Shown: positions 38,277 to 51,300, numbered from the stretch's first letter. The stretch: 64,000 nt of DNA from Viscum album (GCA_963277665.1 OY728152.1:1182416357-1182480356); one strand, 5' to 3'. Notes: generated by a model from the sequence alone, not told the origin. Numbers and translations are program-made.

Positions 38277-40935
38277 GAAACCAGTCCAAATCCTTCTTCG
38301 GTTATCATCTCAACCATCAAATCTGATCAAAGGTATTTCTACCATTGGATCAAGTATGGAAGCTGAACCATCACCTAAATTTCCAATATAAGTACCCACT
38401 AATGGGTTTCCCCCATCAATATTCAATACAAGAGTGTTGAATCCCAGCTACTATAATTATGGTTGTTCATAATTTTCATACTTTTCTTAATTCCGAATTT
38501 CTGTAGGAGCCTCTCCTCAGAACGATATGTATTCTCTAATGGTAATCTCCATGTGGCAGATATACAGAGAGAGGATAGTTGATCCAAATTTCTTTGAAAA
38601 TTATGATTCCATCATTTCCAAGAATATCATGTGGAATGGATGGGAGATCCTATGTATATCCTAAATAAGGGCACAAGATTTTTTATATCTAGATTTGTTA
38701 TTCGAGTTCTATGAATCCATATCATTCTTCAACAAAGGAGGTAGAGATAAGTAATCTTTCATGAGCTATGGGAAATCCTACTCCCATTCTTACAATATGG
38801 CTGCTTACCTGACTGGAATTCCTTATAAGGGAGAAGCAGAGTTCTACTCTCACAAGTTACCTGATGTAGTATGATATTTTTAGAAGGAGAAAGCTATAGA
38901 GTGTCTTGGATTGAAGGATGTGAAGAATATGAAAATTATTCCTCTCTCTGCAAATATTTGTATTCTTCGTCTAGGGGTTTAGGGATTTATTATTCTGAGG
39001 AAATCAGACAAGGATAACTTGAAGAAAAGTGATATCTATGCACAATATTTTTTTTTGAATCATAAGAAAATCAATTTACTAAATTAGGTTTTCCTGAAAA
39101 TCGATAATATCATGAATGGAACCCTGAAATATTAGATTATCATGTATTCTTCTATTCTTTCGATGATTATAGTGCTTTGTATTCAGTCTTCGATAATTCC
39201 TTACAGTTTAAATGCAGGAAATTTCAATGTGATGTTGCTGAGTGATGATATACTAAGAAGAATAAATGTTGGTTTTTTTTAGTGATTTAGGATAATTTTT
39301 TCGATTTCTCAGAAGCTGATATCCACGCTCTAGTATTTAAAATGGAGGTCGAAGAATCCTCTAAGATGGGTGGAAAAAAGAGGAAGGGAAAGGAACTAGA
39401 AAAGAAAGAAAAAACTATATTGTTTAAGGATACTCAATCCGCACCACCAAATCCAATGAAACAAAAGGCATATCCTGATGAAGTATTGGATAAGTGGAGA
39501 GAAGGAAAAAAAATATGAAGGAAGGGGAGCCTATGTTTGGCTTGGATCCGGCTAAGGAAAAAGCGTTAAAGATAAAGGTTTCTGAAGACCTTGAGAAGCA
39601 ACATAATGAAAATAAGCAGAGGAAGAAGTTATCGGAGGCTGGAATTGTTCAATCACTTCTCAAGGATGCTGAGAAATCATTTGAACAAATTCTAGTGCCA
39701 TAATAATTTTTGATAGAATGAATTCTTGAGACTCCAGGAAAGAAGGTGCTGATTCCTGATCTAGAACAAGAAGAAGAAATTGTTCACGATGAGGAAGAGG
39801 AAATAGAAGAAGAAGAACAAGAAGAAGGGGATGACACTGATGATGCCATAAATAAAGCTGATGATTACTACAAGGAGGAATGTTCCTCTGTAAAATTATC
39901 AATATGGACTTCTCATGTGAAATCCACAAAACATGCTACTCAAGGGAATGAAGAGAAGGATCTTGAATTAGTAATCAAACCTTCTGCAGAATAAAGCAGT
40001 AATCATGATTTTGTTCATCCAAAAGATCAAGTGGATGATGCTGAGAAAGAGGAAGTTGAGGATGATAAAACTGCTCAGTTATCAGATAGTGAGAATGAAT
40101 CACTTAAACATGAATATATCAATCAGAGAGGTGATAAGGGAAAGAATGTTTTGGTCCATACACCTAAAGAATCTATATTAAAAAAATAATGTTGTTGGAT
40201 GTTCATCAAAGAAGAAAGATGATGAGTTAGGAAATGATTCCTCAACAACCAAACTTTATGATTCAGAATCATCCTCTATTGGACATGAAATTGCAGTGTA
40301 ATCTTTGAAAAACATGGTTGGTACTATACCATAATCTTCTAGTTATAGATTCATTATGTTAGTTCATTCAACATTCATTCAATCAGAAATCAGATTCATT
40401 CTCAATGATTCTGAAAAACTTTTTCAGACATGAGGAATATTTGAAATCCTATCTGATTGGTTTTGAGGGTCATAAAAACTCATAGAAGAATATTACAAGT
40501 TGGTCAGTGATGTTTGTTGAAGACTTGAGTGCTTTTGATGAATTTCAAGATAATGATAAAGATGTAATTGAGATCAAATATGGAAAGCATAATAATCTTT
40601 CTGAGGGCTTTGATGAAAAGATAACTCTTTAACAAACTACCCATAAGTAAGAAGTTATGGATCTGAATGGGAAGTTTAATTCTATGGCCATGAATTGGAA
40701 GAGGGAAAGGGATCTCCAATTAGAATTTCAAGAGATGCTAGTTAAGAAATGCGATGTGTTGAATGCTCAAGAAGAATGTCTTAAGGCACAGGAAGAAAAT
40801 ATTGGATCCTTTGAAAAATAAATTGAATATCATTATTAGCTACTGAAGCATATTAATAAAGATCACAAGGAGCTCAAGATTCTGAAAACCATTGTCAACA
40901 AGCAGATTCTGAAGGAGAAGGAAGGGTATTTTTTC
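38277..40935 (+). pseudogene. Envelope-like third frame, copy A
   Basis: After pol, a long decayed frame shows IISKNIMWNGWEILCIS, FNKGGRDK and IPYKGEAEFYSHKLP (about 38,610-38,870), the block shared by plant retrotransposon envelope-like proteins. KKNMKEGEPMFGLDPAKEK (39,500) follows, then a strongly acidic run with EEEIEEEEQEEGDDTDD (39,790-39,840), then a Lys/Glu-rich, probably coiled-coil stretch to about 40,935. Open parts are 39,494-39,703 and 39,746-39,994. No membrane segment or signal peptide can be shown. A true envelope role is unproven for this family. Confidence 0.7.
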
Positions 40936-41084
40936 AATTTTGATATTTTGTTGAATTTCTTCCATGTACAATTTTTTAAAATATCAAAAGAATTTTTTTT
41001 GTTCTTCATATATTTTTTGGTTTCTTAGTACTAATTTTTCATGTACCATTTTTTCATTTCGTCAATTCATTTTTGAAAATAAAA

Positions 41085-41264
41085 ATGGGGGAGAAAGGAA
41101 TGATAAAAAATATTACTGTGTAAAAAATATATTTCCATATGTTAGGGGGAGTTAATATAATGGAAAGTTCATATCAATGAATATTTTCGTATGAAATAAA
41201 TTGTAAAATATCTTCAAGGAAATTAAGAATACGATCCTTAGGGATTTAAAAACATTAGGGGGGG
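41085..41264 (+). other. Multiple G-rich polypurine tracts, copy A
   Basis: Three purine tracts precede the 3' LTR: atgggggagaaaggaa (about 41,086), ttagggggag (about 41,141) and aggggggg (41,257-41,264). Several polypurine tracts upstream of the 3' LTR are a described Sirevirus trait. The last lies about 115 bases from the LTR start. Confidence 0.6.
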
Positions 41265-41378
41265 TTAGTTATATTCACATTGATATCTATTTTATAGGAT
41301 ATATGTTTTTATTTGCATGTCCATAAAAATTTTAAGTCATCATATACTTTATTGTAATGATGCTTGTGCATTCCAAAA

Positions 41379-43130
41379 TGTTGGAGATTGTTTTGTCAGT
41401 TTAGGTTTCCTTATGACTTTTCCATTCCTTTATGTGTTGAAAATCCCAAACACTCTATCTCATAGAAAATTTTATTTCCTATATGATTTATCTTATTAAG
41501 TATAATTTTCCTTCCCCATGGAAATTTTCTCGTTACCTTCATTTTAATTGTGTTTATAGTTTCTCTTATCCCAACTCCTTTTATTTATAAAGTCTAAAAT
41601 CCGGTTTCCTGACTAAAACATCACAATCTTATAAATAATTATATATAAAGTATTATATTTTCAGATTATGAATTCTCTAAAATTCCGATTCTGAATTCTC
41701 TAAAATTATGATTCTAAATCCTCTGAAATTAAGATTCTGAATTCTATGAAATTCAGATATTGAATTCTCTAAAATTCAGATTCCGAATTCTCTGAAATTC
41801 GGAATTCAAATTCAATGATGTTTTATTCCAAATTCTCTAAATTTCATGCTCCAAATTCTCATAAATTCAGATTACGATTTCTATGAAATTCAAACTCCAA
41901 ATTCTCTAAATTTCAGATTCCGAATTATCTAAAATTCTGCCCCCAAATTCATTGAAATTCCAACTCTGAATTCACTAAAATTCATACTCCAAATTCCTCA
42001 TAATTCAGGAACTAAATTCCTCAAATTTCAGACTCTAAATTCATACGAATTAAGATTCTAGATTCATTAGAAATCAGATTCTGAAGACTATAGAATTTAG
42101 CTTCTGAATCCTTTAGAAAATAGAATCTGAAAATCCATGATTTATATTTTCCATGTGTTTGTTTACATAGACTCTGAACATTAGATTCCATAGACTCTGA
42201 GAAATTGTATTTTTTTTAAGAAATCTCATTTTTCTTACACTTGTTATAGTTATGAAACATTGTCATACATTCTGTTTCTTACAAACCATTGTATAAGGGA
42301 CATGTGTATCGGTCCTTTTGATATTCAAGGAAAAATATGATTGTTGGAGGAGGGAGCCGACCATAATAGAAAAGCCAATAAATAGAATCTCATTTTAATT
42401 AACTCAATAAGAACTTAAAAAACATTGATCACTTGAGATTACATGCTACTGATGTAATTTTTAGAGATATAGACACTCTCATATCTTGTGCGCACTGAAC
42501 ATCTTGTTCGACATGCTTTTAGTGACCACAATTGTTACTGTGTATAATTGAGGACTTCCGGGGTTAGGAATACAGAGGTGCAGACTACCTTAAAGTTCAA
42601 TGACTTCCATGGATAGAAAGACAGAGGTTCAGACCACCATAATGATCAAGGGATTGCGTGGATATCATGACATATTCCAATATTTGTAATGAGTTATTAC
42701 CCTAGTATGGGAATGTAAGATTTTTTTGAAAGTATATATCAAGGGACCCTTATCCAAGTTTGTTGGATACCCATCTTTTTGGGTTAGTATATTTCATACT
42801 TGTTACTTATTTTGTTTCAAGTTTATGTTCCACTGTGTTTTGATAAAAGTTGAAAGTAAAATTTTCGTCAAATTTCTTATTCTTAGGTTCTCTAAAAATT
42901 ATGATTTATATGCGTTATTGTGGAATATTTTCCTTGTAAACATTTATTAAGTTTCATTTCTATAACCATATTTCCAGAAAAAATAATGTTTTTAGAACTA
43001 AGAGGTCTTTTGAATTTACATTGTTTAACATTGTTAAGCGTAGTTTCGGTTAATTTTAAAAACAAAAGATTTAATACATAAAATTCACCCTATTATAATT
43101 GATCATCTACATTCGTATTTTGATCCAATA
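41379..43130 (+). repeat. Sirevirus 3' LTR, copy A
   Basis: Starts tgttggagattg and ends ccaata, aligned with the 5' LTR of the same copy and both LTRs of copy B. It holds a palindromic repeat array at 41,663-42,130 and a weakened TATA box at 42,377-42,385. Confidence 0.8.
41663..42130. repeat. Palindromic repeat array, LTR A3
   Basis: Imperfect copies of the same 23-base palindromic unit as in LTR A5, about 20 units, with more A-rich variants toward the right end. Confidence 0.85.
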
Positions 43131-44090
43131 ATAACAAGAACGCAATCAATGATCATTATCAAGGGAATTTGAAAGAATTTCCTAGAATTTTTTGTAAATC
43201 ATGGATCATGGTAAAACAAAAATTAGTGGGATGCTCCATGAATTATTAAACCATATTTGATATATAGTCATGTAAGGTGATCCAGTGGAAAATCCTCTCA
43301 TATAGTGAAAAATTGTGCATATTTTGTAATTCAATCAACAAATACCAATATTTTATCATTATTTATTGGTGTTTTGTGTAATCTAGTGAATCCATGAATG
43401 TTTATTTCGTCCCCTTTCCATGTTGGAATAATTATAGGATGCATGAATCCACTAGGTTGCTTTCATTTGACCATCACATATTGATTGAATAAACATCTTG
43501 ATATATAATCCGCAATTTCCCACATCATTTGGTCCCACCAGAGATGTTCCATAAAATATCTATATATTATAGTACTACCTAGGTGTCTGGAGCAATTATA
43601 ATAATAGGAATAATACAATAAGTCTCTTTTTAGCTCGTGTATAGCTAGAACACAATTCCTCCTCCCAAATTTTAGTATTCCATCTTCACACATGAAGTCA
43701 TCCAATTACCAATATTTTTATAGCATTAATTTTATTTTGAAGGTTCTCATCATAACGATGAGAATTTTTAATCATTTTTAATAATGATCATTTGGAAACC
43801 AATTGATAATGTAATTATGTTTCACCTTCTTTGATCATTCCCATGTCTATCCTTAGAAGGTCCATTAATACTATATCCTTTTCAATCATTATTTTGTTTA
43901 AAACTCCATGATACCTCCTACTCAATGGACCATGTGCCTTATTTTCCTTTTTGGGAGGTAGTGTATGGAATAATCAGAAACCATGAGTTGTTCAAGACAT
44001 CTCCTTTTCCTCAAATAGATTTCATTATATGACATGATATATTTCAGACTCTTGGTATCCATATATATCTCACATCTTACACCATAGAGA
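43131..44090 (-). pseudogene. Ty3/gypsy RNase H end and integrase N-terminal half, unit A
   Basis: On the minus strand, YMDTKSLKYIMSYNEIYLRK and DYSIHYLP (about 43,950-44,075) mark the RNase H end. The open frame 43,463-43,705 is the integrase zinc-binding domain: MDDFMCEDGILKFGRRNCV, SRHLGSTIIYRYF, WWDQMMWEIADYISRC. The first histidine is tyrosine and the last cysteine asparagine. The core follows with MHPIIIPTWKGD, and a TKYAHFF-like block, down to the copia insertion at 43,130. The rest of this gene is at 30,072-30,871. Confidence 0.85.
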
Positions 44091-44399
44091 TAGTGTCCCC
44101 ATATTTTGGAGAAAATGTCACAATATCTATCTCTAGATCCTGAGTTGGATAGTTTTATTAATTAATTTTTAACTGCATGGATGAATTTGAAATAACACAT
44201 TCATTCTACATTAGGACACAACAAACCCATTTCATTGATTTATCAATATAGATAAGAAAGCAACCATTCCCTGACAATAGAGTTAGGATCAGAGCCTGAA
44301 CTAATCGCCTCATTAATTATTCAAACATTCTTCAATTTATTTATTCCATATCAACATATCCACTTTAATGGTAAGAATGGTTAATGGGTTATCTAAACA

Positions 44400-45420
44400 G
44401 GTGATGTTCGGAAGAAAATCGAATAATAACCTTCTAAACCAATAGAACTATGTACCTTAAGTATATTCGTTGGTGTAGGTCATACCTAAATAGCCTTTGA
44501 CATCACATGACCAATGTGTATTCAATCTTTAGTTACAATATGGACTTGATATGAATCCAATTAAATCTTAAATACATACTTTTTAAACATCACATATAAT
44601 TCATTTCTAATAATAGTTTTCAGAATAATGTACAAGGTATTTTCATGAGCTTTTTATCTTTTTGAGTATATGAAGTTATCGTCATTAATTACCACCACAA
44701 ATTCATCAATAATTTTTTTTAAAACCCTATCCATTAGATACATGAAGATAGAGGGTTCATTATTTAGTCAAAAACACATTACTGTAAACTTATAACTCCT
44801 ATACTTGGTTCGATATACTGTCTTTGGAATATATTCCAACTTCATATGCAACTAATGATACCATAACTAATATCAATATTAAAAAATTATTAGGCTCAAT
44901 GATGTTAATCAAATAAATCATCAATCCTAGGTAGGGGAAACATGTTCTATTTTGGTATAACATTTATCACCCTTTATCAAATGCACAACCTCATTGATCC
45001 ATATTTTTTAATAAAAAGAATAGGGTCTCCCCATGGAGAAACACAAGGGTGAATAAATACATTATCACTCAATTTCACTAGTTGTTACATTAGTTATACT
45101 TATTCTATAGTGTCCATTCTATAAGGAGTCTTTAGTATAGTTTATTAACTTGCAATTAAATCAATAAAGAACCTATATTTCCACTCTAGAGGATTATTAT
45201 GTAAATCCTTTGGAAACACATCAAGATATTCATTCACAGTAGGTACATCATATATTTCAAAATTCTTTTCCTGAATGACATATATTTTGTTATATTACTC
45301 CCAAAAAATTGAATATAGTAGAGCCAATGGTGGTGGATCTAGATGAGAATTAGATGGAGAGGTTTCCACTCTACTGATAAGTGATTCTACAGAGTTCTAA
45401 AAAATTGTAACATATTCATT
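44400..45420 (-). pseudogene. Ty3/gypsy reverse transcriptase, unit A
   Basis: Motifs on the minus strand in order are NEYLDVFPKDL and KTPYRMDTIE (protease-RT junction, about 45,100-45,235), [20 protein letters not shown] (about 45,005-45,060), NMFPLPRIDDLFD (about 44,930), then VVVINDDNFIYSKR (about 44,660-44,700) with the catalytic DD at 44,678-44,683 kept. The RT is thus recognisable from end to end, with frameshifts and stops in between. It would copy element RNA into cDNA in the particle. Confidence 0.85.
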
Positions 45421-46280
45421 GCAATAGATTTTCACATCATGATTTGAAATAAAATTCAAACCGATAATTATATAAAAGTCAATCATGGTTATGATGATAA
45501 GGTCCACAACTAAATCATGTTTCTGTGTTTTAATGAGGGTTTACTGAGACATCATTATTGTAATGATACTTCCCATAAGATTATTGAATGAACGATTCAT
45601 TATTTAATCAAATTGAAAATATCTAATTCTCTTAAAAAATGGAAGAACATAAAAGAATGTGATGATCGAAATTATTATAAAACATTCGATAAGTTTGAGG
45701 AAACAATAAAAGTACCTACCAACACACCATTATGATCTTCAACCTTAGTAGTTATGACTATATAAGCTTTTCTTTTCTCCCTTATCCTTTTCAGAGGAAT
45801 GTTTCACTAATGCTAAGGATAATATTTTGAATAATGTCCCATATATTATCAATTTTATCATTGAACATTGGTAGATTCTTTCTTTCCCTTACAATCCTAG
45901 GATTGGTGGCCTTTTTCTCCACACTTTTAAGAAAACCCCATACCCATTATGCATTGACCAAAGTGTCTCTTCCCCCAATTATCCTAGGGTGGAAGGTCTA
46001 CTCTCCCCTTCATCCCCACTTCCTTATTTCCTCTTCCAGAGTTTTCAAAATCCTCCTTCAACTCTTTATTTCCCTTAGAATAATAAGACGTAGAGAATTC
46101 CACTTCTATTTTTATAGCACATGGGACTATATCTTCATATGATGAGAATGAATAGGATACTAGAGCCCTTTGGATGAATGGTTTTAATGATCAATGAATC
46201 GGTCAGCCTTGCTCCTAGGATTACATATATTGTTCGACGCATATCTTTTTAACCACATAAAGTTAGCTTCATAATTTGAA
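45420..46280 (-). pseudogene. Ty3/gypsy gag C-terminal half and protease, unit A
   Basis: NYEANFMWLKRYASNN (46,228-46,278) is the C-terminal capsid block of plant gypsy gag. KCGEKGHQS*DC (45,891-45,923) is the nucleocapsid zinc knuckle with the first cysteine changed to serine upstream and a stop before the last Asp-Cys. DFYIIIGLNFISNHDV (about 45,440-45,490) is the second protease block. The gag N-terminal half is absent: the LTR-e homologous segment begins right beyond 46,280. The opposite-strand open frame 45,834-46,142 is a shadow. Confidence 0.75.
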
Positions 46281-49200
46281 ACTTTATAATATATAAGGAT
46301 CAACTATTGAATATAATTTTTAAAATATAATTTTTCAAAAATAATTTACTTGATATTATTAGAATATTTTCATGAATATATCTTATAAGTGTGTATTTTA
46401 AATTAATGTAAAAAATGGTTTCTAAATTCACTTTTTATGTTTTAAAATTAATTTTACTTGTAATTGTCAATTGGATTATCAATCAGGAGATTTATGTTAC
46501 ACCATTTAACTCTAATTTATTTATAATTTGTGGGATTGATCTCTTAGTATCAAAAAATTTGATTATTGATCACTTTAGATGTGATACATTTTGATGAAAT
46601 TTCATAAAGGATTTTTTCATTTACGTCATCATAATTTGTAGTATCATGTGTTACCCTAGGTGTAATGACCCAACCCTGGTTCCCAAAACCCAGTACCTTA
46701 ATTCGTCAAATTGGTTTTATTACAATAATTTCATGTCGCAATTTAAAGAATACTTTAGTAGTTTTGGGAAAACAAAAACATACAATAGATAAAAAGTACA
46801 ACTTTAATGGAAATACAATATATAAATTCATTTTACAACATCTATAACTCCTTCGATATACCTATATGTCATTCATAGTATACCTCTTCATGTCTGGTTA
46901 AAATGTATCATATGAAATTGGTGAGATCAAATTCATAGTAAGGGTAAGAAATACAATGTAATATATCATAATCGTAACCCTTAGGCAAGTTGAATAACTA
47001 AAAACACATTCCAATAAAATTAAACATGAAAACATTATAGAAGGACTGAAATATGGATAAGTAATTCAATAATAAAGCATAACCTTGTGAATTATACTAA
47101 TATTATATCCTCATGAACATTAAATTATTAATTTCAGAATGAGAGAATCCATAATGTCGGACATCATAACCACTCTGTCAAGGCCTCGTTCCATGACCAT
47201 AAATAACCATTTTGTCAAGGCCTCCTACCATGATCGTAGTTTGTCCCATGAGACCTACTCATGCGTCAAGGGTCTATATCAGTCCAAAATATTAACATAC
47301 ATAGTCCAATGAATTCTTCATATGAATGGGGATAAAGAAAATATACATTCACATTGAAATTATCAAATGTAATGTAAATAACATTCCTTAAACATTAATA
47401 ATAAACAATAACCATTCAGAGTCAACTAGTGATTTGTTTTTAGATAGCACATCCCTAGTAAAACTAATCATAAACCATTCGATTAAATAAGGTAGAGTGT
47501 ATCATAAAGGATTAATCCCAATAATACACAACAATCAACAAGTGTGTTCAAATATATTAAGACACTCATATGAAATCATGATGGAATTATTGAGATAAAA
47601 TCTCTTTTATGTTTAAAAGATGTGTTATTTTAGAAATAAAATTTTATTGAACCAGAAGTGACTAAATAGTGTATTTAAAAAAATAAAATGAGTGATTTTA
47701 AAAATAAATTTTTTCCTAAAATATATTATATTGTTCCCTTGAAAATATATATGAATTTGAGAAATTCCCTTGAATCAGGCTTGTATTTGGGGAATAATTT
47801 TTTATTGATCCTTTAAAAACATATATCTCACCCTAAATGAAAGAATGATTATAGATGGTAAAAAAATTGAGAACATTGAAACCGAATATATGATTATTTA
47901 ATTTGAATAAAAAATTATTTAATTTAATAAATTAGAGAATATGAGTAACCCGAACAAAAATGGAGGTTCAAGAAGAAAACCCTTACATTAAGTATCGTTG
48001 TGATCTTCACTACATCTTAGTGTCCTGGATAGCCAAATTATATTAATTAAATAATATTTTCATAACATATACATTTTTTAATTGATTTAGTATATCCTTT
48101 AAGTTCATTCATGTCCTTTTTAGGGGTTTATGAAATTCCATTTTATTTTTTGGGAGCGTTTTCAGCCTTGGTATTCATGACCGGTTTACTTCAATACATG
48201 TAAAGATAAACATGTAAGATGAAGAATGGATTCCTAGATTAGAAGTTGTATTTTATTTTTTAACATCTATAATATTAATTGGTTATAAAATACTTTTGGT
48301 TATTGGGAGTTCATATGAATCAATAAATAAAACATTAATGATAATTGTTTAGGATAATTGATGGGTTTTGATCAGAAGGAACCCATTTTTATTTATAAAT
48401 TATTAGCATGTGTACAAAAAGATTACATAATCTTAAATAAGTTATAATAAAAATATTCTAGTATATTTCCTCCCAAAAAATGGTTCCATGACTAAAATTG
48501 AATAAGGTAATATAAATTTAAACCTTTTTGACCTTGAAAGTGATAAATTAACACATCTCAATTGGTGTTTTCATTTCTAGTATTATAGAAGGGGAAAGTA
48601 GAGATGATAATGTATTATTACATTATAATAAAAAATTCTTTTATATGTAGAGTACTAGAGTTATCGTAAAATTTTTATTAACGGAGATGATTAATGAATA
48701 AAAAAATAATGTAACTCTAAATAAAAGAAACAAAAAGGGAAATTTACCTCTTGAAGTTATCTTCCTTGAGAGACTCTTTAGGGGAGAGGTTTGGTTCATT
48801 TAATGAGACCAAGGGATTCTATTCCCGAGGGAGGAGAATGGGATGAGATTATATCATAATTTATATAAGGAACACGGAATTAGAGGAGTGAAGAGAAGAG
48901 GGTGTGAGGGGGGGGGGGTTATAGTGGATGAGATGGGTGGTGTTTTAATATCTTCGTCATTGTTTTATTATTTCTCCCAAGAAAACCTATAGTGTTGATT
49001 CGTGTGATCCATAATAGTAATAATTGAATTTTAGATCAAAACTACTATGATTACCTCTTCCATGATACTATGAATAGTTAATTTTATTAGTAATTTATTT
49101 ATACTGTTAAATACAGTATTTTACTATTCCGAAAAAATTGAAATATTTCATGAAAATTCAAAAAATTCACCTAAACCATTTATTGTTGTGTAGAATACCA

Positions 49201-49639
49201 AAATGAACTATGTTTTTCGAAAAAAAATTTAAAAATCTGTTTATTTAATTTTTAAACAAAATCATAATTTCTTCAAAAAAATAAAAAACTTTTAAACAAA
49301 AATTCGATTTATATCACCTTGGAAAAATATTATATTTCACATTATCTTATAACCATAAGACAATAAAATAATTATATAATCTACTATTCATTAGGGTCAT
49401 ATTACTATTCCGATTACTCTTTATAAGGGTATGTTGGTGTTCGCCAAAAATTTTGTTTGTCTTATCAGACTCTAAGTATCATACTGAACGCAACCATGTA
49501 TGTCAATTTCTCTAAATTCAAATAATAGATGTGGGAAAAAAAATTTACTAGTAAGGTTATAAGAATATGGTGTTTGGTAGAGACTTAGTGTTTCAGGCAT
49601 TCAATATTAAATTTTTTTATAAATTCTTGGGGTGTTACA
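46281..49639 (-). repeat. LTR-e, 5' LTR of unit A and 3' LTR of unit B
   Basis: Starts TGTAACACCCC at 49,639 after a polypurine tract, and aligns with LTR-d over its length. It follows the integrase C-terminus of unit B and precedes gag remains of unit A, so it is shared between tandem units. A G11 run is at 48,908-48,918. The left end is a deletion junction in gag rather than a proven LTR end, and no primer binding site is present. Confidence 0.75.
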
Positions 49640-49652
49640 TTCTTTCTCCCTT
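49640..49652 (-). other. Polypurine tract before LTR-e
   Basis: AAGGGAGAAAGAA on the minus strand immediately before TGTAACACC, the counterpart of the tract before LTR-d. Confidence 0.85.
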
Positions 49653-50452
49653 AAAAAAATATCAACCTCAAAATTACCAGAATGTTACCTCAAAAAAATT
49701 ATTTGGGTAGGTCTTCATCATAAGCTCCTCCAACTCCCTGGTTGCGTCTTTGGTTTTATTATAATTCCAACGTATATTTACCAGTCGAGTAATCCAATTC
49801 CACAACACATATTGTTTTGTGTCTATAATCCAGATAAGATCTTCAAAATAAGATAAGTTAGGTTCTAATTCTATACCTTCATATGTGAGGAAATGCATTG
49901 GTTCTGGAATGTACTTTCTCAACAATGAGACATGGAACACATTTTGTGCTTTAGAATGGTTAGGCGGAATTAACAAATGATAATCCACATGTCCGACTCA
50001 CATTAGAATTTTAGGACACCCAATGTACCTATGCTTAGTTTCCATTTCTTAAAAAAATGTATAACACCCTTCCATAGAGATACTTTCAATAAACTATTGG
50101 GTCATACATGAAATTACAAATATGTCCATCGATTATCAACATATCTCTTTTTTGTGCTTTGAGATACTTAGACATGTTTTTGAATATTCTTTACCTTCTC
50201 AATTACTTCCTAGAAAATCTCTTGACCCACAAGAGTCCTTTCACTGACGTAATCCCAACATGTTGTCATATGACATCTCTTTGCATACAATGCTTAATAT
50301 TGTTCCATTTGAATTCATTAATGGATACTATTATTGTATGAACACTAAAAAAATGTAACCACTAATCCCACATTCCTTGAAAATCAAGTGGGAATGATCT
50401 CAATACGTCTTCTTGTGTTTGGATTATCCTATTTGATTTCGCTTTATTTTGA
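49653..50452 (-). pseudogene. Ty3/gypsy integrase C-terminal part, unit B
   Basis: The open frame 49,674-49,988 (104 codons) carries NVFHVSLLRKYIPEP, YEGIELEPNLSY, DTKQYVLWNWITRLVNI and DATRELEELMMKTYPNNFF. This is the integrase C-terminus and chromodomain-like tail, better kept than in unit A. The end of the catalytic core lies toward 50,450, where the nested copia copy B begins at the same point as copy A does in unit A. The N-terminal half is at 62,799-64,000. Confidence 0.85.
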
Positions 50453-50737
50453 GGGTGATAATTGTGGAGTTAGTAGAGGTTCTTTATGAATTTACCATTC
50501 ATGTATTTTTTGAAAGACACAAACACTCTATCTCAAAGGAAATTTTATTTCCTATAGGAATTATCTTATTATGGAAAATTTCCCTTCCCCATGGAAATCT
50601 TCTCCTTACCATTGTTTTCATTGTTTTTATAGTTTCTCATACCAAAACTCCTTTTATTTATAAATTATAAAAATAATTTTCATATTTTAAAAATTGAAAT
50701 CTTATAAATCCATTGACATATAGTATTCTATTTATAG

Positions 50738-51300
50738 ATTCCGAAGTCTCTAAAATATAGATTCCGATTTCTCTAAAATTTAGATTCCAAATTCTCTGAT
50801 ATTCAAATTCCGAATTCACTAAAATTCAAATTCCAAATACTTTAAAGTTAAGATTCCAAATTTTGTGAAATTAAGAAACCAAATTCTCTAAAATAAAGAC
50901 ACCTAATTCTCTGAAATTCTGACAATGAATTCTCTGAAAATTAGATTCTGAATTCTCTGAAATTCAAGTTCCGAAATCATTGAAATTTAGTTTCTGAATT
51001 CTCTGAAATTCAGATTCTGAATTCTCTGACATTCCAATTCCCAAATCTCTAAAATTCATATTTAGAAATCTCTGAAATTCGGACTCCTAATTCTCTGAAA
51101 TTCGGATTCGGAATTCCCTGGAATTTGGACTCTTAATTTCTTGAGAATTCGGACTCCTAATTCCCCAGAATTTTGACTCTGAATTCCTCAAAATTCGGAC
51201 TCCGAATTCCTAAGAATTCAGATTCTGAATTCATTAGAATTCAGATTCCGATGATCATAGAATTTTGGTTCCGAATCCTTTGGATAATAGAATCCAAACA
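50738..51300. repeat. Palindromic repeat array, LTR B5
   Basis: About 24 imperfect copies of the 23-base palindromic unit described for LTR A5. The cleanest copies are near 50,990-51,040 and the right end is enriched in cggactc variants. Confidence 0.9.

Larger units (their letters stand above)
30872..43130 (+). mobile_element. Sirevirus-type Ty1/copia element, copy A (nested)
   Basis: A 12.3 kb plus-strand element with two LTRs of about 1.8 kb, an iMet primer binding site, gag, protease-integrase-RT-RNase H in copia order, an envelope-like third frame and G-rich tracts before the 3' LTR. That arrangement, with LTR palindromic repeats, is the described Sirevirus layout. It is inserted in the minus-strand gypsy integrase between the core blocks. 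All frames carry stops. A target duplication is not recognisable in the decayed flanks. Confidence 0.85.
26690..49639 (-). mobile_element. Ty3/gypsy element, unit A, split by nested copia element
   Basis: LTR-e (5') and LTR-d (3') flank a gypsy internal region read on the minus strand: gag end and protease (45,420-46,280), RT (44,400-45,420), RNase H and integrase start (43,131-44,090), then after the nested copia element (30,872-43,130) the integrase C-terminus (30,072-30,871). Gag N-terminus, leader and primer binding site are missing, so the LTR-e homology meets gag directly at about 46,280. The integrase tail resembles chromodomain gypsy elements of the Tekay/Del type, which is inference. 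Sequence and polypurine tract differ from array I, so it is another family. Confidence 0.8.

Noticed and set aside
39660..39929. Minus-strand open frame of 89 codons
   Set aside because: It is antisense to the acidic GAA/GAG-rich run of the envelope-like frame and is low-complexity.
45834..46142. Plus-strand open frame of 102 codons with hydrophobic start
   Set aside because: It is antisense to the gag zinc knuckle region of unit A, whose minus-strand motifs explain the sequence.
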